Shown here one piece after another: positions 44,869-54,500 of a stretch of 64,000 nucleotides of DNA. Every line of letters starts with the position of its first letter. Position 1 is the first letter of the stretch. Location: positions 1 to 64,000 of the forward strand of contig JAWKOL010000012.1 of the NCBI GenBank assembly GCA_041391225.1, given 5' to 3'. The stretch is from RI-153 sp041391225. GTDB taxonomy: Bacteria > Chloroflexota > Anaerolineae > Caldilineales > Caldilineaceae. The position numbers were made by a program, and so were the translations under genes. The notes under the pieces were generated by a model. The model ran no database searches and was not told the origin of the DNA. It saw nothing but the letters and a program-made list of their open reading frames with translations.

Positions 44869-46587
44869 GTGTCACACCAACAGCTAAGTTTCGACGCATA
44901 CCAGGAATTCGGCGTCGAGTTTTCGCCGCAGATCGCCGCCGCTATCGATGAACTCTCCCTTTCCACGGAGACGAAGTTGCGTGGGGCTGTCTTCACGCGG
45001 CCGGAGGTAGTGGCGTTCATCCTCGATTTGGCGGGTTATACGGTGGATCGTCCGTTGCACCGGCAGCGGTTGCTGGAACCGTCCTTTGGCGGGGGTGACT
45101 TTTTGTTGCCTGTCGTCAAGCGGTTGTTGGCGGCATGGCGCAACACGGACGGCGCGCCGAACGATCTGGTCAATGCGATCCATGCTATAGAGTTGCACCA
45201 GGAAACCTACGAGCAGACACGAGCGGATGTGTTGTCCTTGTTGAGGAGAGAGGGCATCGCCCCGCCTGCCGCCACAAAGATCGTGGATTCGTGGCTGGTG
45301 CAGGGTGATTTCCTGTTGCGCCCTCTCGAAGGAACATTCGACTTCGTTGTGGGCAATCCGCCCTACGTGCGCCAGGAGGTAATCCCCAGCCCATTGCTGG
45401 CTGAGTACCGCAACCGCTACCACACCCTGTATGACCGTGCCGATCTGTACGTCCCCTTCATCGAGCGGTCGTTGTCCCATCTGGCGGCGAAAGGCGTGTT
45501 GGGTTTCATCTGTGCAGACCGCTGGATGAAGAACCGCTATGGCGGTCCACTGCGCAGGCTTGTGGCGGAGAAATTTCACCTGAAGATCTACGTCGACATG
45601 ACCGAAGTGCAGGCATTCCATACCGAGGTCAGCGCCTATCCTGCTGTCACCATCATCAGCAGCGAGGAACCCGGCTCTACCCGAATCGTCAGAGCGGTGG
45701 ACGCGACACGAAAAACACTAACAGATCTGGCGACCACTTTGAAAAAGCAGGTTCTACCAAAAAGAAATCTGAGCGTGCGTGAGGCGCAGGTCGTCAACGG
45801 TGCGGACCCGTGGCTGCTCGGATCGTCTACCCAAATGGCGTTGATCCGACGTCTCGAACGGCAGTATCCTCAACTGGAAGAGGTCGGCTGCAAAGTGGGC
45901 ATCGGCGTCGCTACCGGCGCAGACAGCGCATTTATCAGCGACTACGAAAGCCTGGACGTAGAGCCGGATCGCAAACTGCCCCTGGTGATGACAGACGACA
46001 TCTCATCCGGCGAAGTCGAATGGCGCGGTCATGGTGTGATCAACCCGTTCGACGACGACGGCCTCGTGGACCTAAATCGCTACCCACGGCTTCGTCGCTA
46101 TATGGAAGAACGAAAAGAGGTCGTCGCCGCCCGTCACTGTGCGCGAAAAAAACCGGAGAATTGGTACCGTACCATCGACCGCATCACACCGTCGTTGACG
46201 TACACGCCAAAGCTACTGATTCCTGACATCAAGGGCGACTCGCACATTGTCTTCGAGCAGGGAGAATTATATCCTCACCACAACCTGTACTATGTCACCT
46301 CGTCGCATTGGGATCTGCGTGCGCTCCAGGCGGTTCTTCTGTCTTCGGTGACCCGCCTATTTGTGACGGCGTACTCGACGAAGATGCGGGGTGGGTTTCT
46401 ACGCTTCCAGGCGCAATACCTGCGCCGCATCCGCGTTCCTCACTGGGCGGATGTACCGCAGGCACTGCGACTTGAGTTGGCGGAAGCCGCACGTCTTCGG
46501 GATCTTGAACGGTGTAATCTCGCTGTTGCAGAGTTGTACGACTTAACTGAGGCAGAACAATCCGCACTCACAGAGGACGAAGCATAG
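44869..46587 (+). CDS. Type II adenine-specific DNA methyltransferase (TaqI/Eco57I-like)
   Basis: A 572-residue N6-adenine methylase of the gamma class. The AdoMet-binding motif is LEPSFGGGDFLLPVVKRL (about 69-86) and the catalytic motif NPPY is at 163-166 in VGNPPYVRQE. The C-terminal half is a TaqI-like target-recognition domain ending with ELYDLTEAEQ. Start GTG 44869. The partner nuclease begins immediately after its TAG stop. Because that partner is PaeR7I/XhoI-like, the predicted target is CTCGAG. No frameshift is seen, so methylation should be functional. Confidence 0.88.
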   Translation: MSHQQLSFDAYQEFGVEFSPQIAAAIDELSLSTETKLRGAVFTRPEVVAFILDLAGYTVDRPLHRQRLLEPSFGGGDFLLPVVKRLLAAWRNTDGAPNDLVNAIHAIELHQETYEQTRADVLSLLRREGIAPPAATKIVDSWLVQGDFLLRPLEGTFDFVVGNPPYVRQEVIPSPLLAEYRNRYHTLYDRADLYVPFIERSLSHLAAKGVLGFICADRWMKNRYGGPLRRLVAEKFHLKIYVDMTEVQAFHTEVSAYPAVTIISSEEPGSTRIVRAVDATRKTLTDLATTLKKQVLPKRNLSVREAQVVNGADPWLLGSSTQMALIRRLERQYPQLEEVGCKVGIGVATGADSAFISDYESLDVEPDRKLPLVMTDDISSGEVEWRGHGVINPFDDDGLVDLNRYPRLRRYMEERKEVVAARHCARKKPENWYRTIDRITPSLTYTPKLLIPDIKGDSHIVFEQGELYPHHNLYYVTSSHWDLRALQAVLLSSVTRLFVTAYSTKMRGGFLRFQAQYLRRIRVPHWADVPQALRLELAEAARLRDLERCNLAVAELYDLTEAEQSALTEDEA

Positions 46588-47332
46588 ATGGCCCTTGATC
46601 TGGTGAACTACGAGCAGAAAGCGCGCAGCGCAGTCAGCGCAGTCAGCGCCTTTTGGAGCAATCGAGATGCCGCCAGGCGCAAGCAGGCAGAATCGGGCAA
46701 ACCCGACCAGGGCGAACGGTCAGGTGTGACAGCAGGCAAGAACATGGATGGATTTTTGGCCCTGATCGCAGATCTGATTCATGCCAACGGGCTGGCAAAT
46801 GCCGACATTCATCAAAATCGGGCAATGTTGACGCTGCCCGGGTACTTTCGCCCAACGAAACAATGGGATCTGCTGGTCGTCTACCGAGGTGAGTTGATTG
46901 CAGCCATTGAGTTGAAGAGCCAGGTAGGCTCGTTTGGCAACAACTTCAACAATCGCGCCGAAGAGGCAATCGGCAGCGCTCACGATTTTTGGACCGCCTA
47001 TCGTGAAGGTGCGCTTGGCGCACAGCCACGTCCGTTCATCGGCTGGCTGATGCTGGTGGAGGATGCCCCACGATCGAGAGCGGCAGTCACCGATAGATCA
47101 ACCCACTTCGCGATCTTCGAAGAGTTCAAGGGTGCATCTTACCTTGAAAGGTACGATATCCTCTGTCAGAAATTGGTTCGAGAGCAACTGTATACGGCGG
47201 CCACGCTAATTGCGTCTCAACGGTGCAGCGGAAACGGGCGACTACGTCGAGATATCCGCGTTGACCGGGCTGAGGACGTTTGTCACCGCATTTGCCGGTC
47301 ACATTGCAGCCGAAGCCGCCAGGATTGGGTAG
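46588..47332 (+). pseudogene. PaeR7I/XhoI-type restriction endonuclease, one C-terminal frameshift
   Basis: ATG 46588 directly abuts the methylase stop. Residues 1-210 match the PaeR7I family: VTAGKNMDGFLALIADLI, PGYFRPTKQWDLLVVYRGEL and AAIELKSQVGSFGNNFNNRA. The PD-ExK-type residues are Asp94, Glu108 and Lys110, and FIGWLMLVEDA follows. Near 47215 the frame shifts; the restored end is NGAAETGDYVEISALTGLRT, then FVTAFAGHIAAEAARIG, with TAG at 47330-47332. The unshifted frame runs to 47397 with no homology. It may be inactivated, or it may be a base error. Confidence 0.82.
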
Positions 47333-47430
47333 CTTGCCCGGTTGGAATCAAATTTCATGCCGCCAGCGTGCGTCCTTGGCCGTTTCACTTTGTTTGAACT
47401 GATTGTAACTGATTGCAGACCGGTGAACCC

Positions 47431-47766
47431 CTAGCCCAAACTCACAGCCTTGCGGATCTGCTCCTGCGTCCAGGCGTTCAGGCTCTTGCCCTCCGCCTCA
47501 GCCAACGCCGCAGCGCGGGCATGCAGCGCCGGATCGATGCGCAACATCACCTTGCCCGAGTAGGGTTTTTGCGGCGTCCGCCCCAGGCGCTCACAAGTTT
47601 CCAAATAATCATCCACAGCTTCAACGAAAGCGTCGCGCAGTTCCGTCACCGATTCGCCGTGAAAGCCGACAATATCGCGAATTCCGGCGATGTGGCCGAC
47701 AAAGCAGCCGTCTTCGTCGTTGTATTCGATTCGGGCGGTGTGGTCCAAATATGTCATCGTGTTCAT
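47431..47766 (-). CDS. HicB-family antitoxin (orphan)
   Basis: A 111-residue HicB. The RNase H-like N-terminal domain (ARIEYNDEDGCFVGHIAGIR and VTELRDAFVEAVDDYLETC) is followed by an Arc/ribbon-helix-helix tail (GKVMLRIDPALHARAAALAE and SLNAWTQEQIRKA). No hicA is visible upstream on this strand, so it is solitary, unlike the hicAB pair at 60360-60944. It may act as a stand-alone regulator or be a module remnant. Confidence 0.85.
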   Translation of the reverse strand: MNTMTYLDHTARIEYNDEDGCFVGHIAGIRDIVGFHGESVTELRDAFVEAVDDYLETCERLGRTPQKPYSGKVMLRIDPALHARAAALAEAEGKSLNAWTQEQIRKAVSLG

Positions 47767-48014
47767 GGTCTGATCCCCGATTCACCCGCTCTCTCCAGTC
47801 GTGTACGTCGGCATGATAGCAACTTCTGATATCCGCATCAAATTCCCCCTCGCTACGTTCTCGCTACGCCCCACCCGTATACTCCCCCCATATCGCTACG
47901 TTTCATCTCTACCCTGAAATTACAGTGCGCAGCAGCAACGCTTTTTGTATTGGCTGCAATCGCCAGGCTGCTGTGAATTTCAGGACAGACGCCAACCCAA
48001 AGGACCCGCCCTCC

Positions 48015-51000
48015 ATGACGCTTTTCCGACGCCACCGGCTGCTCGCGCTCGTCCTCGTGCTCTTCGTGCTCTCCCCCTTCGCGGTGACAGCCACACGCGC
48101 CCAGTTTCAACCCCACGCCGAGACGCTCCTCGACGCCTGGAAACTGGCCGACCGCGCCCGCAACTATCGCTTCACCAGCCAGGTGACACAGAAGACGATC
48201 CCCGCGCCGCAGACGGCCAACGTGGGCCGCGCCGTTGACGAGGACCACCTCACCGTGCAGGGGACCGTCGACCGCGGCGACGATACGCTGTCCCTCTCGA
48301 TCTGGGACAGCCCTGCCACCGCCTTCGACCCCGTCAACGCCGTGGACATCCGCATCGAAGACGGCAAAGCGCAAGGACGGCTCCCCGGCGGCGAGTGGAC
48401 GGCCATCGACGACGTGACAGACGCCTTCGCGCCCGGCGGCGACGTGGCCGCCTACCTGCGCGCCGCCCGTCACGTCACCTACCTGGGCACGGATCGCCGC
48501 CAGGTCCCCGGCCTGGGCGAGGACATCATCAGCCGCCGCTACACCTTCGCCGTGGACGCCGACGCCCTGGCCCAGATCATCGGCGCGCAGATCGAAGACG
48601 AGATGCGCCGCAAAGGCGAACTGCCCCCCGGCGTCTTCCTCGACATGGGCGAAAGCTTCCGCAACCTGGTGGGCCTGGGCGAAGCCTGGCTCGACGCCGA
48701 CGGCCTGCCCCAACGCATGATCGTCGACATCGAATTCCCCCAACAGCGCAACGGCGAACGCCTCTTCATCCACGTGCAGACCGATTTCAGCGACTTCGAC
48801 CGCACGTGGCTCGGCGCAACCACCCTCAACACGCGCCTGCACCTGCTCGCCTACGATCTGGGCCGCATCGTCGACGCGCCGCACCTGGCCGCGTTGCTCG
48901 GTCTGCTCCTCTTTTTCGCAGCCGCCGTCTTCCTGCTCACACACATGCCCGCCCGCCGCCGCCAACTCGTGGTGACAGTCTTTGTGCTCTTTTTGTTGAT
49001 GTCAGGCGAGTTGACGCGGATTGCGCCGTTGCCGTCGGCATGGGCGTCTGGTTCTCGTTCAGCACCCCAGGCCCCAGGACCTGTCGCCGCTGAACAGCGT
49101 CCTCAGCCCAGCCCGACGCCCGAGTTCAGCAGCCGCCAGAGTCCAATCGGCGATGTCGCGCCCCAGGCCGAATTCGTCGGGCGCGCCGCCGCCGCGGACA
49201 CCGCCACCGACGACGCCGACCGCGACCGTCTCTCCGACGCCGACGAAGTCACCTGGGGCACCGATCCCAACATCAAAGACAGCGACGACGACGGCATCAC
49301 CGACGGCGGCGAAGTCCTGCTCTGCCAGGACCCCACAGAAGGCACGCTGAACAACGCGCTCCGCGACGGCAACGTCCTCGATCCCGACTGCGCCAACCCC
49401 CTCGTCGAGGACACCGACAACGACGGCCTCACCGATTCGCAAGAGGTGCTGCGCATCGGCAGCAGCCCCAACAACGTCGACACCGACAACGACGGCCTCG
49501 ACGATCTCGTCGAAGTGCAGGGCTTCAGCCACAACGGCGAGATGCGCTACACCGATCCACTCAACCCCGACACCGACGGCGACGGCATCCTCGACGGCCA
49601 GGAATGCCCCAACAACGTCTGCATCACCACCGGCAGCGGCGAACCCGACGTCTTCGAGATCGACAACGACGGCGACGGCTTCATCGGCAGCTTCGACCTG
49701 TCGCCCAACCAGGTCCTCGGCCAGGGATCGCCCTTCAACGCCGCCAATCCCTTCCAACTCAGCGTCAACAACCTCATGGCCGACAAATCGGTCTTCGTCG
49801 ATTTCCAGATTCGCCCCGTCGATCCCAACCACATCGGCTTCGCGCAGACGGTGCTGGATTGGCCCAGCGGCGACGTGGAAGGACAGGTGCAGCGTCGCCT
49901 CGACACCACCTTCGCCGACGTCAACACCCTGCCCGCGGGGATCGTCGAACCGGTCCCCTACGCCCCCCGCTACGGGGACATGCGCCTGATCCCCATGCTC
50001 GAAGTCGAAATCCCCGCCGCCGGGAGTGTCCCGTTGCCGCGCACCACCGCCACGCAGGAAGTCACCCTGCGCCCGTCTGCGGTGCTGGCGGTGATGCAGT
50101 TGCTCAAGGAAACCGAAGCCTACAGCGTCTTCGGCTTCAGCGGTGAATACGAGTCCATGCGCCTGCGTGTGAACAGCCTCAGCCCCGACTTCAGCAGCTA
50201 CACGCTGGAAATCTACAACGCCACCTGCCAGGACGATCTCACGGCGCGCACGCCGCTCTTCACCACCGGCGCGCTCCAGAACGGCGACGAGGTCACCTAC
50301 GCCGATGGTGAAATTTCCGTGGTGGGCGACACCAAACACGTGGCCGTACTCAAGGCTGTCGGCCTCGCCCAGCCCAAGTGTATCGACATTCCCAAACTGG
50401 CCGAGGGCGCCACCCGCCTGCCCCTGAACTTCGTCCTCAGCGCCGCCGACGTGCAGGAGACCTACCAGGTCAACTTCACCCAGGCGGGCAACGACATCAC
50501 CGTGGCCGTGGATCTCGACGGTCGCGCCGGCGATCACAACCTCACCGTCTTCAAAGGCAGTTGCGACGACCGCGCCCTCGAACCCGCCCTCATTCTGCCA
50601 GTGACAGACCAGGGCAGTCACACCTTGCCCGCGCAATTGCTGGTGAATCTGGCCGACGGCAACCACGGCGTGGACATCCGCCAGGGTGACCGCATCCTGG
50701 CCTGTGTAAGCATGGGCAACGTGGTCAACGGCGCGCCCGGCACGCCGCAGATGATCGACGCCGCCGCCCTGGCCAAGACGGGCATCAGCGTCTCTGAAAA
50801 GGACGCCGCCGGCACGCTCGTGGCCCACGTGCCGCTCAACGTTGCCGAAGACCGGCGTATCGGCGTGAGCAGTGGTTTCGTGGCCACCATGCGCTACGAA
50901 ACCGCCGGTCTCAGCGCGCCGGTCAACTGGCAGCACAACGTGCGCATGAGTTGGTGGGTGCAGGTGATCACAGACAACTGCACGTCGCCGCCCACGTCCT

Positions 51001-51473
51001 ACCTGCCCAACGCAGACGAGAAGACGCGCCTCACCGCCTGGTGCGGCGCGGAAAACGTCGACCGCGTCAAGCTTGTCCACGTCTACGACGACGATTGGAT
51101 GCTGGCCGGCCTTTCCGTGCGCGAGGACCACAACTACGATGTCAACATCATCTACGAAGACCCGGCCAGCGACGACAAACCCGAGTTGGACACCTACCTC
51201 TGGCACCTGGCCCGCGGCCTCGACGAGCAGTTTGTCACCGGCGTGGACTGTGTGCGCACCAACCCCAGCGATCCCTGCACCCAGGACGGTCAGCGCGACT
51301 ACACGCTGGAGACGATCTACAACACCTTCGCCAAGGGGGCCAACGGCGCAGCCGCCCCACTCGACCGTTTCGAGATCCCCGCCGACACCTTTGGCATGGT
51401 CAAGCTCGACGACGAACTCGCCACCCACGTGGACATGGGGCTGGTGATGGGGACGCACGTCCCGCGCTGCTGA
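48015..51473 (+). CDS. Giant secreted calcium-repeat protein, N-terminal part
   Basis: 1,152 residues from ATG 48015. Signal peptide RHRLLALVLVLFVLSPFAVT; then a LppX/LolA-like lipid-carrier fold (about 35-285, starting LLDAWKLADRARNYRFTSQV); two membrane segments at about 290-336 (LLGLLLFFAAAVFLLTHM and LVVTVFVLFLLMSGEL); a Pro-rich linker; thrombospondin-type-3 calcium repeats at about 396-562 (DDADRDRLSDADE and DTDNDGLTDSQEV); then beta-rich sequence. The frame closes at TGA 51473, but other frames continue ALLNSVFFGAG and then the 51517 frame, so this and the next entry are probably one gene of about 4,090 codons. Likely cell-surface, calcium-stabilised. Confidence 0.8.
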   Translation: MTLFRRHRLLALVLVLFVLSPFAVTATRAQFQPHAETLLDAWKLADRARNYRFTSQVTQKTIPAPQTANVGRAVDEDHLTVQGTVDRGDDTLSLSIWDSPATAFDPVNAVDIRIEDGKAQGRLPGGEWTAIDDVTDAFAPGGDVAAYLRAARHVTYLGTDRRQVPGLGEDIISRRYTFAVDADALAQIIGAQIEDEMRRKGELPPGVFLDMGESFRNLVGLGEAWLDADGLPQRMIVDIEFPQQRNGERLFIHVQTDFSDFDRTWLGATTLNTRLHLLAYDLGRIVDAPHLAALLGLLLFFAAAVFLLTHMPARRRQLVVTVFVLFLLMSGELTRIAPLPSAWASGSRSAPQAPGPVAAEQRPQPSPTPEFSSRQSPIGDVAPQAEFVGRAAAADTATDDADRDRLSDADEVTWGTDPNIKDSDDDGITDGGEVLLCQDPTEGTLNNALRDGNVLDPDCANPLVEDTDNDGLTDSQEVLRIGSSPNNVDTDNDGLDDLVEVQGFSHNGEMRYTDPLNPDTDGDGILDGQECPNNVCITTGSGEPDVFEIDNDGDGFIGSFDLSPNQVLGQGSPFNAANPFQLSVNNLMADKSVFVDFQIRPVDPNHIGFAQTVLDWPSGDVEGQVQRRLDTTFADVNTLPAGIVEPVPYAPRYGDMRLIPMLEVEIPAAGSVPLPRTTATQEVTLRPSAVLAVMQLLKETEAYSVFGFSGEYESMRLRVNSLSPDFSSYTLEIYNATCQDDLTARTPLFTTGALQNGDEVTYADGEISVVGDTKHVAVLKAVGLAQPKCIDIPKLAEGATRLPLNFVLSAADVQETYQVNFTQAGNDITVAVDLDGRAGDHNLTVFKGSCDDRALEPALILPVTDQGSHTLPAQLLVNLADGNHGVDIRQGDRILACVSMGNVVNGAPGTPQMIDAAALAKTGISVSEKDAAGTLVAHVPLNVAEDRRIGVSSGFVATMRYETAGLSAPVNWQHNVRMSWWVQVITDNCTSPPTSYLPNADEKTRLTAWCGAENVDRVKLVHVYDDDWMLAGLSVREDHNYDVNIIYEDPASDDKPELDTYLWHLARGLDEQFVTGVDCVRTNPSDPCTQDGQRDYTLETIYNTFAKGANGAAAPLDRFEIPADTFGMVKLDDELATHVDMGLVMGTHVPRC

Positions 51474-51516
51474 ACAGCGTCTTCTTCGGCGCAGGGACGC
51501 AGCGACGCCGGCGCCC

Positions 51517-54500
51517 ATGCTCCTCTTCGCCAGCGAAAGTCAGTTCCGCGGCGTCGCCCTGGGGACAACTGGCTACAGCACGGCGAACGGCAGCCAGGTC
51601 AGCATCGACTTCGCCCCCGCCGGGCAAGACGTGCAGGCCGTCAACACCATCGCCGGGCTGAGTTGGGCACCCTATCGCTACAACGCCGACGCCCAAAGCT
51701 GGGAATCGTACCCCTTCACCGAGTATTGGGATCTGCTGGAGATCCGCCTGCGCGACAACCAGGTCTTCGGCGCAGAGACCAACGAAGACGATCAGATCTT
51801 CGGCGAAGGCATGCGCATGTTGGCCAAAACTTACTTCGCCTACCTCTACCAGGGACGCGCCAATCTTGTGCAGATCAACAACACGCCGCTGGGCCTGCTC
51901 GACACCAACGCCGAGAGCTACCTCAGCCGCTTCGAGCGCGCCGAACAGACCATCGCCGGGCAGGACGTGGTCAACGCCATCGGGTCGGCCACGCTGATCA
52001 ACGTGGTGGTGCAGCCCTTCGCCCTACACCTCATCGACAACTTCCGCCAGTGGCGCTACCAGCGCGTCCTCGTGCGCACGCCGGAAGGCGCACAGACGAT
52101 CCAGAACGTCATCGGCGCGGGCGTCGACGTCGACAACACTACCTTCAAGAAGCTCATGAAAAACATTTTCTTGGGCATCCGCAAGGATCTATCCCAAGAA
52201 TATGTGCGAAGTCTTAAGTTCAGCAACCGCAAGTTGACCTTCGGTGTGGCCGGTGTGGCTACCACCGTGCTGTTGGCAGGCGTCGGCGCGGGCGTCTACC
52301 TGGGCGTGCAAGGACAGAGCGCGGGGACGGCGCAACAGGTGCTCACCGCCGTGGGGACCAGCCTGTCGGTGCTTTCGCTCGTCACCTTAACCAATGCGGC
52401 GCGCAATGCCGCGCAGGGCGTGGCCGGCCTCGCCAACACCGTGCGCGCCATCAACCAACAACTCGCCACCACCAGCCGCGCCGCGCAGGTGGTGGGCGCT
52501 ATCGGCCTGCTGATCGCCCAGGTGATCAACTACGGCGGGCTGATCGCGCTGATCGTCAGCAACGGCCTGGACTGGTTCGGCCTGGAAGCCAACCGGCTGG
52601 CGGCCACGTCCATCGCGGCTACGATCACCGGCGTACTGCTCTTTGCGCTGGCTACCACCGGTATCGGCGCCATCGTGGTGGCCATCATCGGCCTGATCGA
52701 CGGCCTGATCTTCTTGATCTGCGGCTACCTGAGCAAGGAACAGGTGGAAAGCACAGCCGGCATCGCGCTCTGCCGCGGCATCACCGGTTGGATCACTGAA
52801 CTGATCGCCTACGGCATCTACGCCCAGAACGAGATCACGCAGATCTACGATCCCTATCGGCTCAACTACCTCGGATTCAGCCCGTCGCTACAGGACCCGG
52901 CCGCGGGCTTTGTCCCCGATGCGCCGCTCTCCATGGCCCTGACGCTGCGCAACACCCTGGCTCTGGCCAGCATCCCGCCCAACCTGGGCGCCACCTACTG
53001 GCACCAGTTCAGCGAGGACCGGCTGCGGTCCGCGCGTTTCGCCTACGCCATCCTCGCCGAAAAGCCCGCCGAAGACGCCGCACAGCTTCACGACAGCCTC
53101 GTGCGCGGCCAGGGATCCGATCCCTGGAACGTGCTGGAACGCGACGCCGAAGGCAATCTGGTGCGCGTCTACGACGACACACAGGTCACGTCCAGCGCGC
53201 TCAGGCTACCCGCCACGCCGGGGCTCAACCGTCGCATCTCCGCCTACCTGGCCGAAGGTTACCAGGTCCCCGTACAGGAATGCACCAGCACCGCGGCGCT
53301 GACGCCGTGGTTGCCGGTGCCGATCTGCTGGTTGCGCAGCCGCGGCGAGACCACGTACAGCGATCTCAACCTCACCTACGACGTCTTCCCCGCCACAGTG
53401 GACGCGTTCTGGTCGCTCAGCGCCGTCGGAGACCAGCCGGGCCGCTATCGCCAGGACTGGGCCGATTCCGCCGCGGTCGACTTCCCGCCGCTCATCGACG
53501 CCGACGGCGACGGCCTCACCTACGAAGACGACACCGACGACACCCGCTGGGACATCGACGGCGACGGCCTCTCGGATCGCATCGAGCAGACGCGGCGCAC
53601 TCGGGTCGACGACCGCGACAGCGACGGCGACAACCTCACCGACGTGCAAGAGGCGCTGTGGGAGACCGATCCCAATCTGCCCGACAGCGACGGCGACGGT
53701 CTGCGCGACGGCGACGAGATCCTGGGCTGGAACATCGCCTACGGCGCCAATTCACAAGGACAGGCGCTGCTCTCGTGGGCGCGCTCTGATCCGTTGAGCC
53801 GCGACGCCGATCTCGATCAACTGCTCGACAGCCAGGAGAAGCTCTACGGCTTCAACCCCAACGTCGACGACGCCGACAAGGCCATGCTCTACGACAGCAC
53901 GCTGGTGGAAACGCAAGCGCCGCTGCTCCTCACCCGCTTCGAGGAACGCAGCGGGGCCATCTCCTTCCGCGACGCGGTCTCCGCCGACGCAAGCGCAGCC
54001 GGCTGCACTGTGGACACCTGCCCCGTCGCCGGTATCCAGGGGCGATTCGGCAACGCCGCCTTCTTCAACGGCGTGGATCAGTTTGTGGAAATGCCGCCCA
54101 AGCGCAGCATCGGTCAACTCAGCGGCAGCTACACCCTGTCCGCCTGGGTCAAACCGACGAAGCTGAGCGGCGTGCAGACGGTGATCCAGATCGGTCCCGG
54201 CGGCCCCAACAGCGTGGGCAGCGTCGCCTTCGGCCTCAGCGACGGCAACCTCTTCCTGCGCGTCGAGGGCGTGGGGACCGACGTGCAGGCCCCGCCCGGC
54301 GGCACCACGCTTACGCTCAACCAGTGGAACCACATCATGGTGGAGTCCTACTTCAATACGCTCTATTTCAGCGTCAACGGGCAGTATGTCAACGGCGGCA
54401 CGCTGGCCAAGCAGACCAGCGACAACCCGCGCATCACCATCGGCGCGGCGCAGCAGCCCGAAAGCGGCGTCGCCCCCACCGGCGACGACCAGGGCAGCGT

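Noticed and set aside
49059..51518. 819-codon open frame on the minus strand across the giant gene
   Set aside because: It mirrors the acidic GAC/GGC-rich calcium repeats and yields low-complexity Val/Gly/Ala/His-rich sequence with no family resemblance. The plus-strand frame has a signal peptide and domains.
51440..51530. Programmed ribosomal frameshifting in the giant gene
   Set aside because: There is no slippery heptamer or downstream pseudoknot that I can see, and two shifts would be needed. Base errors are simpler.
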